DNA of 64,000 nt, from contig NZ_CP019426.1 of assembly GCF_009834515.1 (NCBI RefSeq), positions 1,973,501 to 2,037,500 of the forward strand, in the 5' to 3' direction. Source of the DNA: Pseudomonas sp. R84. Its GTDB lineage: Bacteria > Pseudomonadota > Gammaproteobacteria > Pseudomonadales > Pseudomonadaceae. Shown here piece after piece: positions 35,306 through 43,630 of this stretch. The notes beneath the pieces are model-generated. The model worked only from the letters and a program-made list of their open reading frames with translations, had not been told where the DNA came from and did not search any database. Within the stretch, counting starts at the first letter, position 1; the number at the start of each line of letters is the position of its first letter. Both the position numbers and the translations under genes were made by a program.

Positions 35306-35679
35306 TCGGTTGCTCCCAAAGTAGGTGTTCCACGTTTATTTTTTTTAAGATCGGCGCTCTGGTGTGGCGCCTTTTTTCGTTGCTGCAAAAGTCATCCGAT
35401 CGGTCAGCTTCGTTGCTGTTAGCAAGAGCCGAGCCAAGGCTTTCGAAAAGCAAAAAAACACCCGCTCGGCTGCTGAAAAACAGTCGATTGAGTGTGTTTT
35501 CGGGATGCCTCGGTACTGACCGGGGCCGGGATAAGTTGGCTTTTCGGTCAGGAATTAAATCCGGGCTTTTTTTTAGACCGAATTCATGAGGCCGCGGAGA
35601 ATACTGACTCAACGGCCAGGTCTCAAGTGCCCCGCAACAGAGCACCGACGACAGGCATGGGGCACGGTTGCGGGCCATC
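35306..35679. other. 374-base gap between the two OmpK genes
   Basis: There is no gene here. It must hold the promoter of copy 1 and the 3' end of copy 2. A small hairpin (GGCGC...GCGCC at 35353-35371 with TTTTTT after it on the plus strand) and a T8 run at about 35567 are visible. No clear operator was seen. Confidence 0.5.
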
Positions 35680-36465
35680 TTAAAAGTGCACCTTGACCAG
35701 CAGGCTGGCGGTGTTCTGATTGGTGTCGAAGTTGTGCGTATTTTCGACGCCGTATTTATTTTTCCAGTAACTGTATTCGGTGCCGACATACAGTTGCTTG
35801 TGGCTCCAGCCCAAGGCTTTGCCGAGGTCATATTTGATCTGCGGATTGATGTGCAGGTTGGCGTGGTAGGTGCCGCGCGAGTTCTCATCGTTGTCGACCA
35901 CCCAATCGAGGTAGCCGTCGATCAGCACATCGGAATTGCCTAAAGGAAAGCTGTAGGACCAGCCGGGGGTGATCTGCCAGACGCCGTCGCCGGGGCGTGG
36001 GCCTTCGGTCTGGCGGCGGAAAATGTTCAGGGTGACGTAGTTGAAGCCGGGCACCTTGAGGTCGAAGCCGGGGCCGATCAGATAGGCCTCGCTGTCGCCT
36101 TCGCCATATTCGTAAGTCATCGCCAGCAGCACGTCTTTGATCGGGCCGAACTCGAGCTTCTGGTCGAAGATCTTGCCGAACGAGAAACGCGGGGTGAATT
36201 CACCGTAGAACGCGTGCGGGCCTTTGTTCGCGTCTTCCTTGCCGTTGTAGAAGATCTTGTCGACGAACAGGAAGTTGTCGCCGTACTTCCACTTGTCGGC
36301 GTGCTCGAAGGTCAGCGTCTGTTGGATCGACGGGTTGATCGCAAAATTCTTGCCGTACAGGTAGCTCAGGCTGTTGGTCTGCCACAGCAGTAAATCGCCG
36401 GCCATGGCCTGACTCGCGGCCAGCAGGCCGCCACTCAACAGAACGCTGGTTTGCGTGCGAATCAT
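35680..36465 (-). CDS. OmpK/Tsx-like outer membrane channel, copy 2
   Basis: 261 residues, the same length as copy 1 and closely similar along its full length. It has a signal peptide ending SQAMA, an N-terminal LLLWQTNSLSYLYG and a C-terminal LLVKVHF. Shared blocks include QQTLTFEHAD, FGPIKDVLLAMTYEYGEGD and YLIGPGFDL. Tandem duplication followed by divergence is evident. It lies upstream of copy 1 and downstream of the NCS2 permease on the same strand. Confidence 0.88.
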   Translation of the reverse strand: MIRTQTSVLLSGGLLAASQAMAGDLLLWQTNSLSYLYGKNFAINPSIQQTLTFEHADKWKYGDNFLFVDKIFYNGKEDANKGPHAFYGEFTPRFSFGKIFDQKLEFGPIKDVLLAMTYEYGEGDSEAYLIGPGFDLKVPGFNYVTLNIFRRQTEGPRPGDGVWQITPGWSYSFPLGNSDVLIDGYLDWVVDNDENSRGTYHANLHINPQIKYDLGKALGWSHKQLYVGTEYSYWKNKYGVENTHNFDTNQNTASLLVKVHF

Positions 36466-36519
36466 CTGTTGCTCCCTCTTGTTTTTATTGTTTGAGGCGC
36501 AGAGCTGTTGCGCGCCCTT

Positions 36520-36607
36520 GTAGGAGTGAGCCTGCTCGCGATAGCGGTGAATCAGTCAACGAATCTGTTGAATCTGATAACGACATCGCGAGCAGGCTCA
36601 CTCCTAC
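36520..36607. repeat. Inverted pair of REP sequences
   Basis: GTAGGAGTGAGCCTGCTCGC at 36520 is mirrored by GCGAGCAGGCTCACTCCTAC ending 36607. It lies between the NCS2 permease stop and the OmpK copy 2 start. Confidence 0.85.
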
Positions 36608-36627
36608 AGGGGGATAGCGTTTTTCAG

Positions 36628-37986
36628 TTAATGCTGGTGCGCATGGCAGTCGTTGATCGCTGCGCGCTCTTTGCCGCCGAGAATGTTGAACAGCAGGTTC
36701 AGCGTCAGCGCACTGAGCGTTGCCATGGCGATGCCACTGTGAGTAATCGGGCTCATCCACAGTGGCAGATGCGCGAAGAACTCCGGACGCACTACCGGGA
36801 TCAAGCCCATGCCGATGCTCACCGCGACCAGCAACTGGTTGCGGCGGTCACCGATGTCGGCTTCCTGGAGAATCTTGATGCCGGTCGCCGCGACCATGCC
36901 GAACATCGCAATCGCTGCGCCGCCGAGTACCGCCGGTGGAATCGACGCCACCAGAAACGCCGCTTTCGGCAGCAGGCTCAACACGATCAGCAAGCCACCA
37001 GCAACGATGGTCACCGAGCGGCAGCGCACACCGGTCATCTGCACCAGACCGATGTTCTGCGCGAAAGAGGAGTGGGTAAACGTGTTGAAGAAACCCGCCA
37101 CAAACGAGGCGCCGGCATCACACAGCAAGCCGCGACGCAGCATGCGTGGGCAGACTTCCTGGCCGGTGATTTTACCTAGCGCGAGGAACATCCCGGTGGA
37201 CTCGACGAAGATGATCACCACCACCAGACACATCGACAGGATCGGCGCGAGTTCGAATTTCGGCATGCCGAAATGCAGCGGGGTGACGAACTGAACCCAT
37301 GGCGCGTTGGCCATGCCGCTCAGATCCACCATACCGATCGCGCCGCACAGCAGGTAGCCGAAGCACATGCCGATCAGTACTGAGATGTTGACCCAGAAAC
37401 CGCGCATAAAGCGGTGGATCAACAGAATGGTGCCCAACACCAGCGCGGCGATGGCCAGATAAATCGGTGAGCCGAATTGTGCGGCGGCGGCACCGCCACC
37501 GGCCCAGTTCACGGCCACGGGGAACAGCGACAAACCGATCGAGGTGATGACCGTGCCGGTCACCAGCGGCGGGAAAAAGCGCACGACCTTGGACATGAAC
37601 GGCGCGATGAGCATGCCGAAGAAACCGGCGGCGATCGTTGCACCGAAGATGCCTTGCAGGCCGATGCCGGGCATGCCGGCCATGGCGACCATGCTGCCGA
37701 CTGCAGCAAAACTGGCGCCCATCATCACCGGCATGCGAATGCCCATCGGGCCGATGCCCATGGACTGCACAATGGTAGCGATGCCGGCGACCAGCAGATC
37801 GGCGTTGATCAGGAAGGCTATTTCTTCACGACTCAGGCCAGCGGCCTGTCCAATGATCAGCGGCACCGCGATGGCACCACCGTACATCAGCAGAACATGT
37901 TGCAAACCGACCAGGATCAGTTGCAAAAGGGGCAATCGCTGAATGGCGGGTGCGTCGGGGATGCGCGCTTTGGACAGCTCGGACAT
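36628..37986 (-). CDS. NCS2-family urate/xanthine permease
   Basis: 452 residues with about 12-14 membrane segments. NCS2 signatures are present: QHVLLMYGGAIAVPLIIG near the N-terminus and a late ESTGMFLALGKITG containing the conserved Glu of the substrate site. It resembles the xanthine/uric acid branch (UacT/XanQ type). Location directly after puuD on the same strand supports urate uptake. Confidence 0.9.
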   Translation of the reverse strand: MSELSKARIPDAPAIQRLPLLQLILVGLQHVLLMYGGAIAVPLIIGQAAGLSREEIAFLINADLLVAGIATIVQSMGIGPMGIRMPVMMGASFAAVGSMVAMAGMPGIGLQGIFGATIAAGFFGMLIAPFMSKVVRFFPPLVTGTVITSIGLSLFPVAVNWAGGGAAAAQFGSPIYLAIAALVLGTILLIHRFMRGFWVNISVLIGMCFGYLLCGAIGMVDLSGMANAPWVQFVTPLHFGMPKFELAPILSMCLVVVIIFVESTGMFLALGKITGQEVCPRMLRRGLLCDAGASFVAGFFNTFTHSSFAQNIGLVQMTGVRCRSVTIVAGGLLIVLSLLPKAAFLVASIPPAVLGGAAIAMFGMVAATGIKILQEADIGDRRNQLLVAVSIGMGLIPVVRPEFFAHLPLWMSPITHSGIAMATLSALTLNLLFNILGGKERAAINDCHAHQH

Positions 37987-38078
37987 GCAACACCTCGGAT
38001 CTTTTTATTCTTGTGATTGAACAGCTGCCGGGTTGCTCACAGCTGTTTCTTTACATCAGGTAAACCGCGTTATGGCGA

Positions 38079-38145
38079 TTCGCGAGCAGGCTCGCTCCCA
38101 CAGGAAATGCGCGATCTCTGTGGGAGCGAGCCTGCTCGCGAAGCT
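38079..38145. repeat. Inverted pair of REP sequences
   Basis: TTCGCGAGCAGGCTCGCTCCCAC is followed after about 20 bases by the reverse-complement GTGGGAGCGAGCCTGCTCGCGAA. It lies between puuD and the NCS2 gene. Confidence 0.85.
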
Positions 38146-38152
38146 TTGTTGC

Positions 38153-39466
38153 TTAGTTGGTCTGTGCTCCCTGGGCAATCCATGCACCGATCAGGTCACG
38201 TTCCTGCTGGGTCATCTGCGTGATGTTGCCCAGTGGCATGATCTGCGTGGTGATGGCTTGCGCCTGGATGCGCGCCGCGTTCTGACGGATCTGCTCTGGA
38301 GTGTCGAACATCACACCGGCAGGCGCCGCGCTGAACAACGGGCTGGTTGGTTTGGCCGAATGGCAAACCGCGCAGCGTTCCTGGATCACTGTGTGCACTT
38401 TGTCGAAACCCGGGCCAGCATTCGACGCCTGTGCCGGTGCTGCAGGTGCCTCTGCGGGTGCAGCAGGTGCCGCCGCTTCAGCTGGTTTCGCGCCACCGCC
38501 CAGTGCCGTTTCCGGCAGCGGTTGGTATTCGATTTTCGCTGGCGCCTTGGCCACTTCCGGAGCGGTCGACATCGGCATCGGGCCGGTGACGTACGCCAGA
38601 CTGATCATGCCCACCGCCGCAACCGGCAGGGTCCAGGCAAACTTGTGGCTGTCATGACGGGTGTTGAAGTAGTGACGCACCAACACCGCCAACACCGCGA
38701 TCCCGGCCAGGATCAACCAGTTGTACTGGCTGCCATAGGTGCTCGGGAAGTGGTTGCTGATCATGATGAACAGCACCGGTAGGGTGAAGTAGTTGTTGTG
38801 ACGCGAACGCAGCAAGCCTTTGGCTGGCAGCGCCGGATCCGGCGTACGGTTCTCGGCAATCGCCGCGACCAGTGCGCGTTGCGCCGGCATGATGATGCGG
38901 AACACGTTGCCGACCATGATGGTGCCGATAATCGCGCCGACGTGCAGGTACGCGCCACGACCGCTGAACACTTTGCTGAAGCCATACGCCGCGCCGATGA
39001 TCAGCACGAACAGAATGAAGCCGAGCAGAGCAGGGCGTTTGCCCAGGGCCGAATCACAGAGGAAGGAGTAGATGAACCAGCCGATAAACAGCGAGCCGAT
39101 ACCGATGGCCACACCTTCAGGGCCGCTCAGTGTGCTGCCCGGAGCCAGCAGGTAGAGCGTTGGATTGGAGTAGAACACCACGCACAGCAGCGCGATACCC
39201 GACATCCAGGTGAAGTAGGCTTCCCATTTGAACCAGTGCAGGTTTTCCGGCATCGCCGGCGGGGCCAGTTTGTATTTTTCGAGGTGATAGATACCGCCAC
39301 CGTGGATCGCCCACAGGTCACCGGCCAGGCCGGTTTTCGGGTTGACGCGGTTGAGGTTGTTCTCCAGCCAGACGAAGTAGAACGACGCGCCGATCCAGGC
39401 CACGCCAGTAATCATGTGAACCCAGCGCACGCTCAGGTTCAGCCATTCCAACAGATGTGCTTCCAC
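38153..39466 (-). CDS. puuD: Urate hydroxylase PuuD (membrane, cytochrome c domain)
   Basis: 437 residues from GTG 39466. The N-terminal membrane domain (about eight helices, with WVHMITGVAWIGASFYFVWL at the start) belongs to the DUF989/PuuD family. After an Ala/Pro-rich linker (about 310-350) a C-terminal cytochrome c domain carries CAVCH. PuuD oxidises urate to 5-hydroxyisourate and passes electrons to the respiratory chain, replacing soluble uricase. No uricase gene is seen here. It lies between allA and the permease in the urate operon. Confidence 0.93.
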   Translation of the reverse strand: MEAHLLEWLNLSVRWVHMITGVAWIGASFYFVWLENNLNRVNPKTGLAGDLWAIHGGGIYHLEKYKLAPPAMPENLHWFKWEAYFTWMSGIALLCVVFYSNPTLYLLAPGSTLSGPEGVAIGIGSLFIGWFIYSFLCDSALGKRPALLGFILFVLIIGAAYGFSKVFSGRGAYLHVGAIIGTIMVGNVFRIIMPAQRALVAAIAENRTPDPALPAKGLLRSRHNNYFTLPVLFIMISNHFPSTYGSQYNWLILAGIAVLAVLVRHYFNTRHDSHKFAWTLPVAAVGMISLAYVTGPMPMSTAPEVAKAPAKIEYQPLPETALGGGAKPAEAAAPAAPAEAPAAPAQASNAGPGFDKVHTVIQERCAVCHSAKPTSPLFSAAPAGVMFDTPEQIRQNAARIQAQAITTQIMPLGNITQMTQQERDLIGAWIAQGAQTN

Positions 39467-39517
39467 AGTCTTTACCTCTCGCCTGTCACTCTTGTTGTCG
39501 AGTGATCAGACCTTCTC

Positions 39518-40021
39518 TTATTGGTGGGGGGCGAGGATCAAACGCTCATCCTCTTTGAAAAAATGCTCATCGCAGTTGTTGCCTGTGCCACTGCGATCAA
39601 CCACCAGGAAGTCATCCCGCTTTTCGATCGTCAGCACCGGATGGTGCCAAACGCCGCGATGGTAATTAATGCCCTGCCTGCCGTTGGTGACGAAGGCGCG
39701 GACCAAGCCTGATACAGGTTCATCGCCAACTGGCGCGACCACGATCAGAAAGGGGTTGCCGAGCAGCGGAATGAAAGCCTGGCTGCCCAGCGGGTGGCGT
39801 TCCAGCATGCAAACGGTCAGGGGCATGTCCTGCGCGTCGGCGCGGAAGATGCTGATGATCGCGTTGTCCTCAGGCTGAGCGGTTTCGACCGTCGCCAGTT
39901 TGTGGAAGCGCATGGTCGAACCGTTGTTGATCATGAAGTGATCGCTGCCGTCGGTTTCGATGACGTCACCGAAAGGGGCGAAGGCTTCTTTGCTCAGCGG
40001 TTCAATCGTTAGTGTGCGCAT
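39518..40021 (-). CDS. allA: Ureidoglycolate lyase
   Basis: 167 residues, typical for AllA. Conserved parts are EAFAPFGDVIE near the N-terminus, then MLERHPLGSQAFIPL and the cupin-like NYHRGVWHHPVLTI. It splits ureidoglycolate to glyoxylate and urea, the last step of the pathway encoded here. Confidence 0.95.
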   Translation of the reverse strand: MRTLTIEPLSKEAFAPFGDVIETDGSDHFMINNGSTMRFHKLATVETAQPEDNAIISIFRADAQDMPLTVCMLERHPLGSQAFIPLLGNPFLIVVAPVGDEPVSGLVRAFVTNGRQGINYHRGVWHHPVLTIEKRDDFLVVDRSGTGNNCDEHFFKEDERLILAPHQ

Positions 40022-40080
40022 GCTGTTCTTCTTATCCGAATTCTGTGTTGTTCAACTTGTCAGTGCGTCTTGCGCGATCC

Positions 40081-40160
40081 CTGTAGGAACTGGCGAAGCC
40101 TGCGATCTTTTGACTTTGTTTTTAAGATCAAAAGATCGCAGCCTGCGGCAGCTCCTACAG
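40081..40160. repeat. Palindromic repeat, GCTGCGATC family
   Basis: CTGTAGGAACTGGCGAAGCC with TGCGATCTTTTGA is mirrored by TCAAAAGATCGCAGCCTGCGG with CAGCTCCTACAG ending 40160. It follows alc on the minus strand and lies just before allA, so it may attenuate read-through. Confidence 0.85.
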
Positions 40161-40168
40161 GCTCAGCA

Positions 40169-41164
40169 TTACTTCGCGACCTTGCCGAGAACGCGCAGGC
40201 GACTCACACCACCATCCGGGAACACGTTCAGACGGATGTGGGTGATCGGGCCCAGCGCTTTGATCTGCTCGACGAAGGTGTGTTCGGCGTGCATTTCCAG
40301 CTTCTGGCTTGGCAGCAGTTCGCGCCAGAACAGCGACTGGGTTTCGATCTGGCTGTCAGTACCGCCTTTCACGAACGCGCCCTGGATCGAGCAAGTGTCC
40401 GGGTAGTTGCCTTTGAAGTGCAGGGTGTCGACGACGATCTTCTCGATCTCGCCCGGGTGACCCAGCGCGACGATTACCCAGTCATTGCCTGGCGTGCGAC
40501 GACGTGCAGTTTCCCAGCCGTCGCCCATGTTGATGCCACGGCCCGGGTTGAGGATGTTGCTCATGCGGCCGAAGTGTTCGTCGGAGCAGGCGAGGGCGCG
40601 GCCACCATTGAGGGCTGCTGCCAGATCGACTTGCTCGTTGTCGCCAACCGCCGACCAGTCGCGGAACGGGATGCCGTACACGCGCAGACGGGCGACACCG
40701 CCGTCCGGGTAGATGTTGAAGCGCAGGTGGCTGAACGCTTGGTCGTTGCTGATTTCGTGGTAGTGGTGGCTGTTGCCCTGCAGCTCGACGGCCGACAGCA
40801 CTTCAGTCCACTGAGTGTTTTCATCAGGCTCGCCCGAGGCCAGGAAGCACGCTTCCAGAGAGGCCGATGGCGGGAAGTTGCCGGTGAAGAATGAAGTGTC
40901 GATGTCCACGCCTTTGATCGAGCCCGGTACGCCCAGACGGATCACTGCGCTGTCGAAGCCTTCGAAGCGCTTGCGGCGCGATTCCCAGCCGTCCATCCAC
41001 TTGCCGTTGTCATCGAACACGCCCTCCTTCCATACGGCCGGGGTCGGTTGGAACAGACGATTGGCGTCTGCGAACCAGTCATCGGTGACCGAGATGATTT
41101 TGGTGCCCAGACGGGCATCGGCCAGGTTGACGAATTTTTCGAAAGGTACGGCGTAAGCTTTCAT
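40169..41164 (-). CDS. alc: Allantoicase
   Basis: 331 residues made of two similar halves, each an allantoicase domain. The repeated signature is [19 protein letters not shown] in the second half and [19 protein letters not shown] in the first, and both contain a [21 protein letters not shown] strand. It hydrolyses allantoate to ureidoglycolate and urea. It is in the minus-strand urate operon between uraD and allA. Confidence 0.95.
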   Translation of the reverse strand: MKAYAVPFEKFVNLADARLGTKIISVTDDWFADANRLFQPTPAVWKEGVFDDNGKWMDGWESRRKRFEGFDSAVIRLGVPGSIKGVDIDTSFFTGNFPPSASLEACFLASGEPDENTQWTEVLSAVELQGNSHHYHEISNDQAFSHLRFNIYPDGGVARLRVYGIPFRDWSAVGDNEQVDLAAALNGGRALACSDEHFGRMSNILNPGRGINMGDGWETARRRTPGNDWVIVALGHPGEIEKIVVDTLHFKGNYPDTCSIQGAFVKGGTDSQIETQSLFWRELLPSQKLEMHAEHTFVEQIKALGPITHIRLNVFPDGGVSRLRVLGKVAK

Positions 41165-41251
41165 TCTTCTTGTCTGCCTTTAAATAAGTGGCTGGGGATG
41201 CTTGCGAGACCCTGGGTACTCTCCGCGTTTGATGTACTCGGGTCAGGCTCG

Positions 41252-41767
41252 CTATAGGGTCAGTAAACGGAACAGGGCGATCTTGTTGATCTCCGCCAGC
41301 GCGCATTTGAACTCGGTATCTTGCGAGTTGTGAATGCGCGTTTCGAACGCCGCGAGGATCTGATGCCGGTTGCTGCCTTTTACCGCCATGATGAAGGGAA
41401 ACTTGAACTTGGCTTTGTAGGCGTCGTTCAGCTCGGTGAAGCGCTGGAACTCTTCGGCCGTGCATTGGTGAATACCGGCGCCAGCTTGTTCATTGGTGCT
41501 GGCTTCGGTCAGTTGGCCCTGGACGGCGGCTTTGCCGGCCAGGTCCGGGTGAGCGTTGATCAGGGCCAGCTGACTGGCGTGATCGGCGCTCAACAGGATG
41601 TCGCTCATGCGCTGGTGCAGGGTTTCGATCTCGTCGATCGAAGCGTCCGCGCCCAGGTCGTAGGCCTTCTCGGCTACCCATGGCGAATGTTCGTAGATGT
41701 CGGCGAAAGCGTTGACGAAAGCGTCGCGGCTCAGGCTCGACGGTTGCAGGGTTTGAAAGCGGCTCAT
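41252..41767 (-). CDS. uraD: OHCU decarboxylase
   Basis: 171 residues from ATG 41767, overlapping the puuE stop as ATGA. The OHCU decarboxylase family motifs are HPDLAGKAA (catalytic His) and FIMAVKGSNRHQIL. It decarboxylates 2-oxo-4-hydroxy-4-carboxy-5-ureidoimidazoline to S-allantoin. Confidence 0.95.
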   Translation of the reverse strand: MSRFQTLQPSSLSRDAFVNAFADIYEHSPWVAEKAYDLGADASIDEIETLHQRMSDILLSADHASQLALINAHPDLAGKAAVQGQLTEASTNEQAGAGIHQCTAEEFQRFTELNDAYKAKFKFPFIMAVKGSNRHQILAAFETRIHNSQDTEFKCALAEINKIALFRLLTL

Positions 41768-42690
41768 TTGGCGGCCCCTTGGTACGGCTGGGTTTCGTGC
41801 CAGTGACGCGCGATGTCGACGCGACGGCTGAACCACACCTGTTCATGACTTTTGGCGTATTCGATAAAGCGTTTGAGCGAAGCGATGCGACCCGGACGGC
41901 CGATCAGACGGCAGTGCAGACCGATCGAGAGCATCTTCGGCGCTTCGGCACCTTCGGCGTAGAGCACGTCGAACGCGTCTTTGAGGTATTCGAAAAAGTC
42001 GTCACCCTTGTTGAAACCCTGCACTTGCGTGAAGCGCATGTCGTTGGTGTCGAGGGTGTACGGGATCACCAGATGCGGCTTGCCGGTCGGGTTGTTTGGT
42101 TCCCAGTAGGGCAGGTCATCGTCGTAGGTGTCGCAGTCGTAGAGGAAACCACCTTCTTCCATGACCAGACGACGGGTGTTCGGGCCGGTGCGGCCGGTGT
42201 ACCAGCCCAGTGGGCGCTCGCCGGTGATTTCGGTGAGGATGCGGATCGCTTCGAGCATGTGCTCGCGTTCCTGCGCTTCGTCCATGTACTGATAGTCGAT
42301 CCAGCGGTAGCCGTGGCTGCAGATTTCGTGGCCGGCATCGACCATCGCGCGGATCACGTCCGGGTGGCGCTGGGCGGCCATGGCGACAGCGAAGATGGTC
42401 AGCGGAATGTCGAATTCCTTGAACAGTTTCAGGATCCGCCAGACGCCGGCACGGCTGCCATACTCGTAAAGCGATTCCATGCTCATGTTGCGCGCGCCTT
42501 GCAGCGGCTGAGCAGCAACCATTTCAGACAGGAAGGCTTCGGATTCTTTGTCGCCGTGCAGAATGTTGCGCTCGCCGCCTTCTTCGTAATTGAGTACGAA
42601 CGACAGGGCGATGCGGGCATTGCCCGGCCAGTGTGGGTGAGGAGGGTTACTGCCGTAACCGATCAGGTCGCGTGGGTAGTCAGCGCTCAC
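41764..42690 (-). CDS. puuE: Metal-independent allantoinase PuuE
   Basis: 308 residues from GTG 42690 with a good RBS (AAGGAAG); the frame extends further upstream without an RBS. It belongs to the polysaccharide-deacetylase-like family, with RDLIGYGSNPPHPHWPGNAR at the start, SFVLNYEEGGE, and HGYRWIDYQYM in the core. It hydrolyses allantoin to allantoate. It is the first gene of the minus-strand operon puuE-uraD-alc-allA-puuD-permease. Confidence 0.94.
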   Translation of the reverse strand: MSADYPRDLIGYGSNPPHPHWPGNARIALSFVLNYEEGGERNILHGDKESEAFLSEMVAAQPLQGARNMSMESLYEYGSRAGVWRILKLFKEFDIPLTIFAVAMAAQRHPDVIRAMVDAGHEICSHGYRWIDYQYMDEAQEREHMLEAIRILTEITGERPLGWYTGRTGPNTRRLVMEEGGFLYDCDTYDDDLPYWEPNNPTGKPHLVIPYTLDTNDMRFTQVQGFNKGDDFFEYLKDAFDVLYAEGAEAPKMLSIGLHCRLIGRPGRIASLKRFIEYAKSHEQVWFSRRVDIARHWHETQPYQGAAK

Positions 42691-42762
42691 TGCAGTCTTC
42701 CTTCTTTTTCGTTGACAGATTTGTGTGGCGGCCTGGCTGGCTGGCGTCACAGCGATGGGCTG

Positions 42763-42773
42763 ATTGTATACAA
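42763..42773. promoter_or_regulatory. Candidate operator of the puuE operon
   Basis: ATTGTATACAA contains the perfect 10-base palindrome TTGTATACAA. It lies 74-83 bases upstream of the puuE start in the 420-base puuE-uraH gap. Two related palindromes occur at 42969 and 57456, all next to purine genes. The shape fits a GntR/FadR-type operator. Confidence 0.5.
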
Positions 42774-42968
42774 CTTTATTCGCAATTTGTAAGCCTGAAT
42801 TTTCGCATTTCTCACCGACTGTCATCTTTTACTGCGATTGGCGTGAGCCTGCAAGAAACCTGCCTGACCAGTCAGCTAATGGATAGGAGGTTCAATGAAT
42901 AGGCGTATCGCTGGCTCATCGGCAGGAAACCCCCGAATGGCGGGGGTGATATGAAAAATGTCGTTTTT

Positions 42969-42980
42969 ATTGTGTACAAT
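42969..42980. promoter_or_regulatory. Candidate operator of uraH
   Basis: ATTGTGTACAAT is palindromic except for the two central bases and lies 131 bases upstream of the uraH ATG. It shares TTGTRTACAA with the site at 42763. The rest of the 42691-43110 gap has no gene. Confidence 0.5.
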
Positions 42981-43110
42981 TTTTTTGAAAAGTGTCTTAA
43001 TCAATTGCTCGCCGCAGCTTTTCGTGCTCCGAATCGGTGCGGTCTCCTTTTCAACTGACTTCGGGAGGCGCGAAGTCTGACTGCTCCATGCAGGCAGGCG
43101 CGCAGAATCA

Positions 43111-43464
43111 ATGGGACGTTTGACAACACACGTTTTGGACGCTGCACACGGTTGCCCGGGCAGTTCGATCAAGGTCGAGCTGTACCGCGTTGAAGGTTTG
43201 CAACTGGAATTGGTCGCCAGTGCGATAACCAACAGCGACGGCAGGGTCGATGCACCGTTGCTGCAAGGCGATGATTATCGCACCGGCGTTTATCAGGTTC
43301 AGTTCCACGCCGGCGATTACTACCGCGCTCGTGGCGTGCAGTTGCCGGAGCCGGCATTTCTGGACGTGGTCGTGCTGCGCTTCGGCATCTCTGCCGAACA
43401 GGATCACTACCACGTGCCATTGCTGATTTCGCCGTACAGCTATTCCACGTACCGGGGCAGCTGA
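43111..43464 (+). CDS. uraH: 5-Hydroxyisourate hydrolase (transthyretin-like)
   Basis: 117 residues. It begins GRLTTHVLDAAHGCPG and ends SYSTYRGS, the characteristic C-terminal YRGS of HIU hydrolases that separates them from transthyretin. Catalytic His and Arg positions are present (His in LTTHVLD). It hydrolyses the PuuD product to OHCU, feeding UraD. It is divergent from the puuE operon and has its own terminator. Confidence 0.95.
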   Translation: MGRLTTHVLDAAHGCPGSSIKVELYRVEGLQLELVASAITNSDGRVDAPLLQGDDYRTGVYQVQFHAGDYYRARGVQLPEPAFLDVVVLRFGISAEQDHYHVPLLISPYSYSTYRGS

Positions 43465-43522
43465 CCCCCAAGCAGCTGCCCCCACCGGGAAGCGACTGCG
43501 CATATAGCTTCTTTGGTCTTTC

Positions 43523-43549
43523 GCCCGCCCACACTGCGGGCTTTTTTTT
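43523..43549 (+). terminator. Rho-independent terminator of uraH
   Basis: GCCCGC (43523) pairs with GCGGGC (43536-43541) around CCACACT and is followed by eight T. It lies 58 bases after the uraH stop. Confidence 0.88.
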
Positions 43550-43630
43550 ATTCCAGCATTTTGTGTCGATCTGCCTGCGTACGCTCCAGAGAACTGCGGA
43601 GCGCGTTGCTCCGCTTCCTGTAAGGGGCAT

